Positions 36,193-46,135 of a stretch of DNA of 64,000 nt are shown here, piece after piece. Origin of the DNA: Salifodinibacter halophilus (GTDB lineage: Bacteria > Pseudomonadota > Gammaproteobacteria > Nevskiales > Salinisphaeraceae); the NCBI GenBank assembly GCA_012999515.1, contig JABEEB010000001.1, positions 930,001 to 994,000 of the forward strand. Reading direction: 5' to 3'. Under the pieces are notes generated by a model. It did no database searches. It saw nothing but the letters and a program-made list of their open reading frames with translations, and was not told the origin of the DNA. Made by a program: the position numbers and the translations under genes. Every line of letters starts with the position of its first letter. Within the stretch, counting starts at the first letter, position 1.

Positions 36193-37776
36193 CTAACTGC
36201 CTTGCTTCGATAACACGGAGTACCGGAAGATCTGAGCCGCCCCCATGGTCTTGTCGACGCCCGAAACATCATCGCGCGCGAAGGCAAACGGCGTAGCAAC
36301 GTACAACGGCACGATCGGCACGTCCTTTGCTGCAAGCGTTTGAATTTTGCTGAAGGTTTTCATACGCGCATCCGTATTTGGCCCATTTGCTTTTGTCTCA
36401 GCATTGAGCAGCTTATCCATACGCTTATTATCGTAGATGCGTAGAAAGCTTTTACTTGAGTGATAAAACGGTGCCAGATAATTATCAGGATCCAGATAAT
36501 CGGGATACCACCCCATCAAAAAGACTGGATACTGACCACTCGGCCCCGGATAGGCGTTGCTCGTAAACTGCGCCCATTCGGAGGATTTCAACGTCACGTT
36601 GAACAAATCCGTTTCTTCGAGAATACGTTTTATCGTTTGGGCGAGTGCCGTCTCGGTCTCACCGTAATGTCCACGTGAATACCACAGTGTCAAATCCACC
36701 TTATGATCCAGATAATCCGATGCTTTTTGACCTCTGTAAGTGGTTTTGAATTTCGGTTTATAGGCATTTTTAAATGCCGGCGGGACCATTGAATACGATG
36801 GCTTAGCCGCGCCACCAAGAACGCTCTGAATGATCCGACCACGATCCATGGCAGCGGCAATCGCACGACGCACCTTCTTCGATCCCGCCGGTTTCAAATT
36901 CGGGTTGAAAACCAGATAACGAATCGCGGCGCCAGCACCTTTGGAAGCCTCTATTTTCGAAGATTTTTTCAGGTTATTTTTCTGTTCGGTCGTAAAATGT
37001 CGGAAGGCGACATCAACCTCACCTGATTTAAGGGCAACCAACATCTGCGAGCTTTTGGCGTAAAAGCGCACCAAGACTTTGTCGTTCTTCGGTTTATCGC
37101 CCCAGTACCCATCCCAGGTAGAGAGCAACATCGATTGGTTTACTTGAAAATTAGCCACTTTATATGGCCCCGATCCGATTAAGTCCTCTTTAATATATTT
37201 ATCGTATCGACTGGGCTTGGCATCATTTGGGATCGGCCCATCGGGGGACGGATAAGCATCCGAAGGAACGATGGTCGCTACTGTGTACGCCAGCTTGGAA
37301 ACAAAGTTAATATTCGACGACTTCAGATGTATAACAACTGTATGGGGATCAGGAGTATCAATTGACTGAATATCGGATAGCAGGAACCCCGCACCCTCGG
37401 GATGATTGATCCAAAACGCTCGATTCAAAGAAAATTTGACATCTTTGCTAGTCAGCTTAGAGCCATTTTGAAACTTGACGCCCTTGTGCAGTTTGAAAGT
37501 ATAGACCTTGCCATCATCGCTGATCTTGGGCATAGACTTGGCCAGCTCCGGAACAAGATTAGTGCCATTGGGCGGATAAGTCACCAAGGTCTGGCCGACA
37601 TTCCTTAGCACATTGCTACAATAAAAATCATAACAACGGGCCGGATCAACCGTATGGACGGTGTCGGTTGTACCGACAATGATGTTATTAGCCGCAAATG
37701 CAGCAGGCGCCGATATCAGCGCACTAAAAGCAAAAACAGCCGCCCACAAGCGCATGAGATGTAAAATTGATTTCAT
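36193..37776 (-). CDS. peptide-binding protein of ABC importer, DppA/OppA type
   Basis: A 527-residue family-5 solute-binding protein. The signal peptide (about residues 1-28, ending SAPAAFA) is clear. Typical parts are IIVGTTDTVHTVDPARCYDF, LVPELAKSMPKISDDGKVYTFKL and KVRRAIAAAMDRGRIIQSVL. It captures peptides, or possibly another substrate of this family, in the periplasm. It is first in the operon with dppB, the fused dppCD and dppF. Its base composition is lower in G+C than the genes on either side of this part of the window. Confidence 0.9.
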   Translation of the reverse strand: MKSILHLMRLWAAVFAFSALISAPAAFAANNIIVGTTDTVHTVDPARCYDFYCSNVLRNVGQTLVTYPPNGTNLVPELAKSMPKISDDGKVYTFKLHKGVKFQNGSKLTSKDVKFSLNRAFWINHPEGAGFLLSDIQSIDTPDPHTVVIHLKSSNINFVSKLAYTVATIVPSDAYPSPDGPIPNDAKPSRYDKYIKEDLIGSGPYKVANFQVNQSMLLSTWDGYWGDKPKNDKVLVRFYAKSSQMLVALKSGEVDVAFRHFTTEQKNNLKKSSKIEASKGAGAAIRYLVFNPNLKPAGSKKVRRAIAAAMDRGRIIQSVLGGAAKPSYSMVPPAFKNAYKPKFKTTYRGQKASDYLDHKVDLTLWYSRGHYGETETALAQTIKRILEETDLFNVTLKSSEWAQFTSNAYPGPSGQYPVFLMGWYPDYLDPDNYLAPFYHSSKSFLRIYDNKRMDKLLNAETKANGPNTDARMKTFSKIQTLAAKDVPIVPLYVATPFAFARDDVSGVDKTMGAAQIFRYSVLSKQGS

Positions 37777-38448
37777 TAGTTTTCCATCCAGACGGTGCTA
37801 AATTCTTCCCCTACAGCCAATCAGTATATACAAACACAGTATGAATATTTTATGGATCATACTTTAGTGGGATTAATCAGCTCTGCGAGGTATCGACTTG
37901 GGTTTATTCAATTTAAATAATGGAACTAATCGATAAAGAGAGGCCGCTAAGAAAAAAATTCTAGAATTTTAGGCAGGTTAAAATTGGCTTAATAACGAGA
38001 TTTAAGCTCAAGCCACTGCTATAAAGCGACATCTAGAATGCCGGTTCGTTTACATACGACCTAAATAATTATTAAATATGCGCGATTTTTGAGCGCAGAT
38101 ATCGCCACGGAGAGGTTGGAGCATCGAGGGTCTGCTCGTTAGAGCGCTTTGCGTACCGCCGGCTAAGCGTCACCTATTGCCCATAGCTCGGATTATTTGT
38201 CGTTATCGCATGGGCCGAGAGCGATACAGGAAGGCGAGTTAGGTTCCGCATTGTCACAGCAACCAGCTCCTCTACGAGTGCTGTTTAAACGCGCCCCTCC
38301 TTTTAATAATGCATTTTTATTGTGACTGAATGCTCATAATTAAGCGCAGCCCTGGCATCGGCAAGACGTTTATGCATCTCAGGTTATGCACCTCAGGGCT
38401 TTTTCAGAATATAAATTGAATCTTAAATGCGAAGTTAAAATCGCTAAC
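37777..38448. other. A+T-rich non-coding gap
   Basis: Some 670 bases without a credible gene on either strand, much richer in A+T than the core genome here. The left end must hold the promoter of the peptide-importer operon (minus strand). Runs such as AAAAAAATTCTAGAATTTT are present but no family resemblance was found. The only ordered structure is the terminator-like element near the right end, listed separately. Confidence 0.6.
38348..38404 (+). terminator. branched terminator-like hairpin, orphan
   Basis: AGCCCT (38348-38353) pairs with AGGGCT (38395-38400), directly followed by a T run. Inside the loop TGCAT and ATGCA form a second stem, and ATGCAtCTCAGG and ATGCAcCTCAGG make an imperfect tandem repeat. 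The T run is on the plus strand, yet no plus-strand gene lies upstream within the gap, so it may end a small RNA or be left from a lost gene. Confidence 0.4.
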
Positions 38449-39477
38449 TCAATCCCAATGTAATATAACTTTTCCAGATTGGCCGGCCATCATCACGTCG
38501 AACCCTTCCTGAAAATCCTCGATATCGAAGTGGTGCGTTATGACTGGGCTAACATCCAACCCAGATTGGATGAGACTGGCCATCTTGTACCAGGTCTCGA
38601 ACATTTCGCGTCCATAGACGCCCTTGATCGTCAATCCTTTGAAGATCACCTTGTTCCAATCCAACGGCATAGATTCCGGCGGAATGCCGAGCATGGCAAT
38701 TTTTCCGCCCGTGTTGATGGTCTCTAAAGCGCTATCGATCGCAGACTGTGCACCGGACATTTCCAATACCACGTCAAACCCTTCAACCATGCCTAACTCG
38801 GCCATCACGTCCTCAAGACACCGCTCTTGGACATTAACGGGATAGGCTGCCCCCATCTGTTGGGCCAAGCTAAGTCGGTAATCATTGATATCGGTGATGA
38901 TGATATTGCGGGCACCCACATGACGCATAATGGCAGCCGCCATGATGCCAATGGGGCCAGCCCCCGTGATCAACACATCTTCACCAACCGTATCGAATGA
39001 CAGCGCGGTGTGTACGGCATTGCCCAGCGGATCAAAGATAGCGGCCAGATCACTGGATATTTCATCAGGCAATTTAAAAAGGTTGAAAGCCGGCAGGCAT
39101 AAATATTCTGCAAAAGCACCCTGGCGATTCACACCCACGCCGCTGGTATTGCGACATAGATGCCGACGGCCGGCCCGGCAGTTACGACAATAACCGCAGG
39201 TGATATGCCCTTCGCCGGAGACGCGATCGCCAATTTCAAAGCCACGCACCTCTGATCCCATCGCCACGATTTCACCGGCATATTCATGGCCAGTGACCAA
39301 CGGCACGGGCACAGTCGAACGAGCCCAATCGTCCCACTGGTAAATATGCAAGTCAGTACCACAAAAAGAGGTACGATGAATCTTAATTAGGACATCGTTG
39401 TAGCCAATCTCGGGGATATCGACCTCGGTTTTCCAAATTCCGGGCTTCTCCTCCAGTTTGGCGAGCGCCTTCATCAA
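38449..39477 (-). CDS. tdh: L-threonine 3-dehydrogenase
   Basis: A 342-residue zinc-dependent alcohol-dehydrogenase-family enzyme. The catalytic zinc ligands lie in [17 protein letters not shown] (Cys near residue 38) and GHEYAGE (His and Glu), the structural zinc is bound by [15 protein letters not shown] near residue 97, and the NAD motif is [14 protein letters not shown] near residue 170. It oxidises threonine to 2-amino-3-oxobutyrate. It overlaps kbl by four bases, so the unstable product passes to the next enzyme. It is the last gene of the minus-strand peptide/threonine run. Confidence 0.96.
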   Translation of the reverse strand: MMKALAKLEEKPGIWKTEVDIPEIGYNDVLIKIHRTSFCGTDLHIYQWDDWARSTVPVPLVTGHEYAGEIVAMGSEVRGFEIGDRVSGEGHITCGYCRNCRAGRRHLCRNTSGVGVNRQGAFAEYLCLPAFNLFKLPDEISSDLAAIFDPLGNAVHTALSFDTVGEDVLITGAGPIGIMAAAIMRHVGARNIIITDINDYRLSLAQQMGAAYPVNVQERCLEDVMAELGMVEGFDVVLEMSGAQSAIDSALETINTGGKIAMLGIPPESMPLDWNKVIFKGLTIKGVYGREMFETWYKMASLIQSGLDVSPVITHHFDIEDFQEGFDVMMAGQSGKVILHWD

Positions 39478-40667
39478 TTGATCACCTGCAATTCGCGGCC
39501 AATGCGTGTAAAAGCCTCAACCGTTCGATCGATCTGCTCAGGTGTGTGCGCGGCGCTAAGCTGGGTACGGATACGGGCCTGCCCCTGGGGCACGACCGGA
39601 TAAGAAAAACCGATAACGTAAATACCCTCTTTGAGCAATCTGGCGGCAAAATCGCCCGCCAGGCGCGCGTCGCCAAGCATAATTGGAATAATGGGATGTT
39701 CGGTGCTGGCTAATTCGAAGCCCGCCCGCTGCATGCGATCGCAAAAATGGCTGACGTTATCCCAGAGTGTGGAGCGCAAGGCTCGCCCATGCATGACCTT
39801 ATCAAGGGCGACCTGGGTGGCAGCCACGATTGGCGGGGCCAACGAGTTCGAAAATAGATAGGGACGCGAGCGCTGACGTAGCCATGTCACGATTGGCCCA
39901 CGGGCAGCCACAACACCACCGGAGGCACCACCCAACGCCTTGCCGAAAGTGGTGGTGATGATATCCACACGCTGCATGACGTCTTTGTACTCATGCGTAC
40001 CGCGCCCGTTTTCCCCCATAAAGCCGGTGGCATGGGAGTCATCGATCATAACCATGGCGTTGTAGCGCTCGGCCAGATCGCATATCCCTGATAAATCAGC
40101 GATGACGCCGTCCATAGAGAAAACGCCATCAGTAACAATCAGTTTAAAGCGCACGCCCGCTTCCTCGGCGGCTTTAAGCTGAGTCTCCAAGTCAGCCATA
40201 TCGTTATTGGCATAGCGATAACGCTGAGCCTTGCATAGACGAATGCCATCGATAATGGAAGCATGATTCAACGCATCCGAAATCACGGCATCTTCCTTAC
40301 CTAAAAGCGCCTCAAATAAGCCGCCATTGGCGTCGAAACAGGATGAGTAAAGTATCGCTTCATCCATCTGCAGAAAGTCAGCCAAACGCTGTTCCAACTG
40401 CCGATGCTCATAATGCGTACCGCAGATGAAACGCACCGAAGCCATGCCCAAACCCTCATTATCGAGGCTCGTCTTGGCGGCCGCGATCAGATCGGCATCG
40501 TCGGCGAGCCCCAAATAATTATTGGCACAGAAATTGACAACCTGGTCGTTTTGAACCGTGACCATCGAGCCTTGTGGAGACTGCAGTTCCCGCTCGTGCT
40601 TATAAAGCCCGCTGCTCTGTAGCTCCTTGATTTTACTGTCCAAATATTGCTGGAAATCATTCAACAT
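39474..40667 (-). CDS. kbl: glycine C-acetyltransferase (2-amino-3-ketobutyrate CoA ligase)
   Basis: A 397-residue PLP enzyme of the alpha-oxoamine synthase family. Visible parts are [12 protein letters not shown] near residue 47, [12 protein letters not shown] near residue 208 (the PLP-ring Asp) and the PLP lysine in [14 protein letters not shown] near residue 244. It cleaves 2-amino-3-oxobutyrate with CoA to glycine and acetyl-CoA. The stop overlaps the tdh start, the usual kbl-tdh arrangement. Confidence 0.96.
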   Translation of the reverse strand: MLNDFQQYLDSKIKELQSSGLYKHERELQSPQGSMVTVQNDQVVNFCANNYLGLADDADLIAAAKTSLDNEGLGMASVRFICGTHYEHRQLEQRLADFLQMDEAILYSSCFDANGGLFEALLGKEDAVISDALNHASIIDGIRLCKAQRYRYANNDMADLETQLKAAEEAGVRFKLIVTDGVFSMDGVIADLSGICDLAERYNAMVMIDDSHATGFMGENGRGTHEYKDVMQRVDIITTTFGKALGGASGGVVAARGPIVTWLRQRSRPYLFSNSLAPPIVAATQVALDKVMHGRALRSTLWDNVSHFCDRMQRAGFELASTEHPIIPIMLGDARLAGDFAARLLKEGIYVIGFSYPVVPQGQARIRTQLSAAHTPEQIDRTVEAFTRIGRELQVIN

Positions 40668-40704
40668 AGGCAGATCTCGAACTATAATCTAAATATGACA
40701 GAGC

Positions 40705-42162
40705 CTAAGCACCCGTAGCCGGACGCTCGCGCATTTGACTGCCATCAGCACCTTCATAGGTCCGCCCCCAGCCCGTCAACGCGGCAAACAGCATAACGAA
40801 CAGCAAAATCCAGCCATCAAACACGAATGGGAAAACCGACGTGGGAGAAACAATCGGCAACCAGCCATACTGTTCTTGTGCTGTTTGAATAGCGCTCCAG
40901 CCGAGCAATACCGGCGCTCCCCAGGGGAAGATATACCCCATCGCAGAGGTAACCGCATCCAGCATATTGGCCAAGCGATAACGATGGAGACGGAATCTGC
41001 TGCCAAGATCGCGCACGAACGGCGCCGCCGTTATTTCCGCCGCAGTATTGATGGTGATGGCCGAGTTCAATAGCCCCACGATCGCCCAGTTGGCGACCTC
41101 GACTCGGCGCACCGAATTGCCAATCCAATTCATCAAGGTCTTGGTTACATAATTCATTGTGCCGCCAACACGCATTAGATGCGCAGCAGTCACAATCAGC
41201 ATGATCAGCACGGCCATGTTGATATAACCATCTATACCCTTGGCTAAAGCACCGGTAATGACATCTGGTTCACTGGCGTCGAACGCGAGGATGTCGGTCA
41301 ATGCACCGGTTCCAATGGATGGAATCAGGATAACGGCAACCAAAATGCCCCAAGTCAACGAGCTAATTAAGTGCTGGCCAGAAAAGGCAAGAGCCAAGAC
41401 CACCGCAAAAGGAATCAACATACCCAGCCCGGCCGGGTTGGTAGAATTCATAATATCGGCTACAGCTGAAGCGTCAGCACCCTCAACCCCGCTTCCACCG
41501 CCAAAAATGGCAAACAAAATAACCGTGGGAATGGCTGCAGCGACCGCATATTTAAGACGGCTACGAACCACCCCCGGCGCATCGGCATTTTGAGTACTTG
41601 CCGAGATAATAGTGGTATCCGACACGGGCGCTAGATTATCCCCGAAAATGGCACCGGATAGGATCGCCCCGAATAAGATAACCGGATCGGCATTGAGCAT
41701 CACACCCGCGGGATACATAAGGGTGCAGAAAGCCACGACCGTACCGTAACCAGTACCCACGGCCGTAGAAAACACAGCAGCTAGCAAAAAAGTCAGGGCC
41801 ACGAAGACGCCACCCGTAGCACCAGAGACACCCCCTAGCCACACGAGCCCTTCGACTAATCCGCCCACCTGCAGCACCTGTGCGAACACCCCTGCATAGA
41901 ACCAGGCGATAATGGCCACCACGCCGACTGGCTGGGTCATACCCTCGAACAAGGTTTCTGCGTACTTCTGCCAGGCGCTACGACAGAAAAACAGCCCCAG
42001 CGTGATCCCCATCAAAATTCCAATGACGAGACCGAGCTCGGAAGAAAGCTGCAACATGCTGGTGGTGACGGCCCAAATCACGAAGAAGATCAAGGGGATA
42101 GCAGCCCCTAAAGGACCTAGACGAAAATCTAAGCTTTTTTCACTCGCTTCCGCATCATTCAT
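40705..42162 (-). CDS. NhaC-family Na+/H+ antiporter-type transporter
   Basis: A 485-residue membrane protein with about twelve hydrophobic spans. The family block GAILSGAIFGDNLAPVSDTT near residue 165 is characteristic of NhaC. The known role is exchange of Na+ and H+ across the inner membrane, but some members carry organic substrates. Its place between a peptide carrier and kbl, 37 bases from kbl, suggests either substrate exchange linked to threonine use or ion balance for proton-coupled uptake. Confidence 0.82.
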   Translation of the reverse strand: MNDAEASEKSLDFRLGPLGAAIPLIFFVIWAVTTSMLQLSSELGLVIGILMGITLGLFFCRSAWQKYAETLFEGMTQPVGVVAIIAWFYAGVFAQVLQVGGLVEGLVWLGGVSGATGGVFVALTFLLAAVFSTAVGTGYGTVVAFCTLMYPAGVMLNADPVILFGAILSGAIFGDNLAPVSDTTIISASTQNADAPGVVRSRLKYAVAAAIPTVILFAIFGGGSGVEGADASAVADIMNSTNPAGLGMLIPFAVVLALAFSGQHLISSLTWGILVAVILIPSIGTGALTDILAFDASEPDVITGALAKGIDGYINMAVLIMLIVTAAHLMRVGGTMNYVTKTLMNWIGNSVRRVEVANWAIVGLLNSAITINTAAEITAAPFVRDLGSRFRLHRYRLANMLDAVTSAMGYIFPWGAPVLLGWSAIQTAQEQYGWLPIVSPTSVFPFVFDGWILLFVMLFAALTGWGRTYEGADGSQMRERPATGA

Positions 42163-42255
42163 AATGGATTTACCGAGAAATGGTTGGATTTCCTACTACT
42201 ACCGGGCTGCCGCCGTTATATGGATGCAGCCGGTTTTCTGCCACGAGGATTGGCC

Positions 42256-43719
42256 TTAGGCGGGCTCTGCAGGAGCCTCGTCAATAAGTCGTTTAAGCCA
42301 AGGCACTAAGCATGAAAGGATAACCGCAGCGATTAGCGCCGCAATACCCAGCTTCATAAATAACTCTGTATACAACGGCAATGACTTAACCGGATCGGTA
42401 ACCCCCTCGGGCACTGAGGCGATACCAGCTATGGCGCCGCCAATATATTGGGCAACGGCAGTACCGAGAAAGTAAGCCCCCATCATGAAACCGCGCAGTC
42501 GCTTAGGCACAAGGCGCGCAATCATGGCCAAACCCAGACCGCTAATTATCAACTCAGCAAAAGATTGCAGACCATACCCGGCAACCATCCACCAGGCTGA
42601 AACCGTACCGTTGACGGCAGTCAATCCACTTACCGCAAAGACGAAGAAGGCTGCGCTAGAAAGGAAAAGACCAAAAGCATATTTGGTCGCGATATTAAAA
42701 TCGCCTTTTCTATTTCCCATGCGGTTATAAAACCATGCCAGTAATGGGCTCAAAATAACGATCCATATCGAATTCATATCTTGAAATTGCGCCGGTAATA
42801 TATGCACGCCCAGCAGCTGATGCGCTACATTTTGTTTCGCAAACAATGTCAGGGAAGTAGTCATCTGCTGGTAATAAACAAAAAACACTATTACGACTGT
42901 TATTAACACCAAACACGCCGCAAGATGATTGCGCTCTTCTGGAAACTTGAACATCAAGAATGCAAAAACGCCAAGAGCGACCAAACCAAACATTGTCATA
43001 ATAGATTCAGCAATAATTTGATGCTGAATTATTAATGACAGCAGGTATGCCATAACACATGTACCGGCAATAACATTGAAAAGTCTTTTATAATTTAGTT
43101 TTTCAAAATCCGGAGCAGACCCATAAGGCTGAAGATGCTTACGCATAAAAGCGTAGTTAATCAACCCCAACGCGAGCCCCAAAGCACTTATACCAAAAGC
43201 AAGATGCCAACTATAAAAATGGGCAACGATAGGCGTTATAAAAATGGAGATCATCGACCCTATATTGATCGACATATAGTATGCCGTGAAAGCCGAATCA
43301 AGATTTGCCGTATCGTCCTCGTATAGACGTGACAGAAGATTATTAGGATTAACTTTAAAAAGACCGTTACCGATAGCGATAACGCCCATTGAAATGAAAA
43401 AAGTCTCCTTCGATGGGATAGCCAATAATAAATAGCCGCCCATCAATACGATCGCGCCAAACGTCATCGTTCGGCGAGCGCCTAAATACTTATCGCCGAT
43501 ATAGCCACCAATTGTCGGCATGGCATAAATCATAGCGACGAATGCGCCCCAGATAAGTACTGCACGCTTATCGGAAAAATCACGCTGGGTGGTCATGAAA
43601 AGAACCATCAGAGCACCCATGCCGTAATAACCAAAACGCTCCCACATTTCTATCAAAAACAGAGCAGCAAAAGCTTTGCTCTTCTGCACATTAGATTGCT
43701 CGGCTACACCGGGGCGCAT
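42256..43719 (-). CDS. POT-family proton-dependent peptide transporter
   Basis: A 487-residue major-facilitator protein of the POT/PTR2 type. It has the ExxER-like motif in EMWERFGYYGMGALMVLF near residue 24 and the second family motif in GGYIGDKYLGARRTMTFG near residue 71. About fourteen hydrophobic spans are seen. It imports di- and tripeptides with protons. The start follows GAGGTAATTG. Neighbours are the porin upstream (29 bases) and the NhaC-type gene downstream (93 bases). Confidence 0.9.
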   Translation of the reverse strand: MRPGVAEQSNVQKSKAFAALFLIEMWERFGYYGMGALMVLFMTTQRDFSDKRAVLIWGAFVAMIYAMPTIGGYIGDKYLGARRTMTFGAIVLMGGYLLLAIPSKETFFISMGVIAIGNGLFKVNPNNLLSRLYEDDTANLDSAFTAYYMSINIGSMISIFITPIVAHFYSWHLAFGISALGLALGLINYAFMRKHLQPYGSAPDFEKLNYKRLFNVIAGTCVMAYLLSLIIQHQIIAESIMTMFGLVALGVFAFLMFKFPEERNHLAACLVLITVVIVFFVYYQQMTTSLTLFAKQNVAHQLLGVHILPAQFQDMNSIWIVILSPLLAWFYNRMGNRKGDFNIATKYAFGLFLSSAAFFVFAVSGLTAVNGTVSAWWMVAGYGLQSFAELIISGLGLAMIARLVPKRLRGFMMGAYFLGTAVAQYIGGAIAGIASVPEGVTDPVKSLPLYTELFMKLGIAALIAAVILSCLVPWLKRLIDEAPAEPA

Positions 43720-43748
43720 TCAATTACCTCAAATCAACTAAAAAACAA

Positions 43749-44849
43749 TCAATAATTATATCGCGCAAAGAGATAGGTTCTATTATGAGCTGATGACTCA
43801 CCATCGACATTTCTCGAGTTTCCTCGGAAAGATTGCTCGACGGAGAAAATCAAATCATGGTCAAAGAGAAGCCAAGCTGCGCCAACAAGACGATCAACAT
43901 TACGCGCTTCAGAATCACGGTCTTCCAGACGATTTAAACCGCCATAGACCTGAACATCGCCGGGGATCTCATTATATTTAATATTATACATTGCGATAAT
44001 TTCATATCCGCGTGCTTCATCAACCCAGCCTTTACTATCATACCCTGCAAATTCCCCTTTTCTAACGAGATTATTATACTGGCCAGCGGTCGCGCCAAAA
44101 TACCAATTTCCAGGACTCCACTGGAGCCCAAGCAACCCTGCGTCAATGTCATTGTGGTACGAAGACCCACCTTTAGAACGCTTAATATCGCTATGTGAAT
44201 AAACACCGGCAAATGTCAAATCATCGCTAGCATGCCATTGAATGGCTGTTTGTATGGTGCTATCTCTCTTAGCCCCATTCAACGGCTCTTGGTCGGCCTC
44301 GTTAAACTGAACATCATCATCAGTTTGATACATTAAGCCAAACGACCAATCACCAATCCGATTTCGATAGGAGAGTGAACGACTCGGACGCCCCATACCT
44401 TCGAAACTGGTATCGCCAGTACCGTTAAAGCTGCCTTGAGCCGCAACGCCCGTAGCCCAGTAATAGTCAGTAAAAATCCCGGCCATTTCGTAGAAAATAG
44501 AGTACTGCTTGCCGAGTGTGAGAGTGCCATAACGAGGATTTGTTAAAGCAACATATTCTTGACGCCTATAATGATGATCCTGCCCATCTTTAAAAAGCGG
44601 ATCGAACCCCCAAGAGCTCATCGCTATCGCAGTCCAGCCATCGAATAAATTATGCTCCCAGCCTAAACGGATGCGACTACCGGCGTTATGAAACGAACGA
44701 TCATCATGGTCCGTTCCATTGCCCAAAACGCTATAGCCACTAAGACGACCATTGAGAATTACCCTATTCTCGGGGGACCCATATAGCGTTACAGCACTTG
44801 CGACCTGCGCCACAAATAAAAGCAGAAGAAAAAAAAGCGTTTTTCTCAT
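43749..44849 (-). CDS. outer-membrane porin
   Basis: A 366-residue Gram-negative porin-like protein. The signal peptide (MRKTLFFLLLLFVAQVASA) is followed by VTLYGSPENRVILNGRLSGY and a series of alternating aromatic/polar strands such as SRIRLGWEHNLFDGWTAIAM and YGTLTLGKQYSIFYEM. The final residues, RTYLFARYNY, give the C-terminal aromatic expected for BAM insertion. It would admit small solutes, here probably peptides or amino acids given the operon. The coding sequence is A+T-rich for this genome. Confidence 0.87.
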   Translation of the reverse strand: MRKTLFFLLLLFVAQVASAVTLYGSPENRVILNGRLSGYSVLGNGTDHDDRSFHNAGSRIRLGWEHNLFDGWTAIAMSSWGFDPLFKDGQDHHYRRQEYVALTNPRYGTLTLGKQYSIFYEMAGIFTDYYWATGVAAQGSFNGTGDTSFEGMGRPSRSLSYRNRIGDWSFGLMYQTDDDVQFNEADQEPLNGAKRDSTIQTAIQWHASDDLTFAGVYSHSDIKRSKGGSSYHNDIDAGLLGLQWSPGNWYFGATAGQYNNLVRKGEFAGYDSKGWVDEARGYEIIAMYNIKYNEIPGDVQVYGGLNRLEDRDSEARNVDRLVGAAWLLFDHDLIFSVEQSFRGNSRNVDGESSAHNRTYLFARYNY

Positions 44850-44894
44850 TTCGATAACCCCGTTTTTATTTAGAAAAATTAATTAAGTTAGAGC

Positions 44895-45143
44895 CTACCT
44901 AGACCCTTTAGAATTCATGTTTTTAATTTCTTCTTGCCTTGCTTCAGTAAACCCACCCGGGCCGTAAATTGGCGATGTTTTCTCACCCATTTCTAAATAC
45001 CTAGGCGGCTTAACTGGCTCAGATAACGCCGAACTGGCACTCGTACACCCTACGATCATACCGCCAATTCCCAAAAACAATAAATTAACAAATATCTTTT
45101 TGCTTTTACTGCTTTTCAAAATATGAATACAATTAATACTCAT
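44895..45143 (-). CDS. small lipoprotein of unknown function
   Basis: An 82-residue product with a long basic N-terminus (ILKSSKSKK), a hydrophobic segment and a lipobox, GMIVGC, placing the lipidated Cys near residue 33. The mature part of about 50 residues (TSASSALSEPVKPPRYLEM and on) ends in charged residues. I choose ATG at 45143 with GGGGTG upstream; a TTG one codon earlier is possible. It heads the run of lipoprotein, porin, POT, NhaC, kbl and tdh, 45 bases before the porin, so it may assist the porin. No family recognised. Confidence 0.68.
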   Translation of the reverse strand: MSINCIHILKSSKSKKIFVNLLFLGIGGMIVGCTSASSALSEPVKPPRYLEMGEKTSPIYGPGGFTEARQEEIKNMNSKGSR

Positions 45144-45146
45144 CAA

Positions 45147-46135
45147 ACACCCCGCTTATTACAAAATAAAAATATCGATTATTAAATGGCCACCACTGGA
45201 TTCATTTCCTGGGCTCTGCGCACCTAAATATAAATATTAATGTATATAGATACAGATTTGATACTGAACATCAAATTTACGTTCCATAGGAACACCCAAG
45301 AATAAAATCATTATTGAATTACTAATTATATTAATAACCATCCTCGAATTTCCTAAAAAACTAAATCCTATTAAAAGCCAATATGAACATCATATTTGAA
45401 TACAAATAACCGATTTACCAAGTCAGACGTTACCAACTTATAGCTAATATGTATATTCAATTTTAATAAGACATTAGTCGAAACCCTTAAGAAGGCAGGT
45501 CACGATAGCTGCTTAGATTGCACCGTCCTATAAGACCAACAGCATGAATCACTTGCTAATCAGTCAGATATCCGGCTAAGGATTCAGAATCTCCCCATGA
45601 GAGAATATGAGCAACATGACTCTGGCGCGCACAGAAGTTATATTATTTAAACAACTGTTATAATCGAGCCTCCCCAATGGTTCTATGAGCCTTTAGCCAG
45701 GCAGGTCTCATACCAAGTGCTGGGCGCCGTGGCAGCATCTTATGCCTGATGGGAAATAATTAAGAGATCCAGGCTTTTTGTAACTCGAGTCGGCCACAAC
45801 TACTAAACAGCATTAAATGCAGCGACGAGGCAGTTTGATCCGACTATATGACCGAATCAGTCAAAGGCTGCATTAACCAGATCCACAAGCCTTTTAGGCT
45901 TTTCTGAACCTGGCCCTCTTATCACGCGAGCATCGACAGATGCTGAAAACACGCGCAATACAGCAGCTAGGAATGCGTAGTTTTACGTTGCAATTTCTCA
46001 TACAAGCATACCGAGCGCCCGTTCAGGCGAGATTAACCGGTAAGGCTCAACCGGACCGGTACTGCTTACTAGTGCACGTCCTTGCCGGCCTCGTTCGGCT
46101 AACACGCATCGCTTCTCACTACCTGAGCGGATGCA
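45147..46135. other. long A+T-rich non-coding region
   Basis: Nearly 1 kb without a convincing gene. The left part is very A+T-rich and should carry the promoter of the lipoprotein-to-tdh run. A perfect TATAAT stands at 45659-45664 on the plus strand, without a good -35 box. A weak hairpin AAGCCT/AGGCTT with a short T run is at 45887-45903. A 79-codon frame at 45940-46179 has no ribosome-binding site or family resemblance. This may be debris of lost genes or the site of an unrecognised small RNA. Confidence 0.5.
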
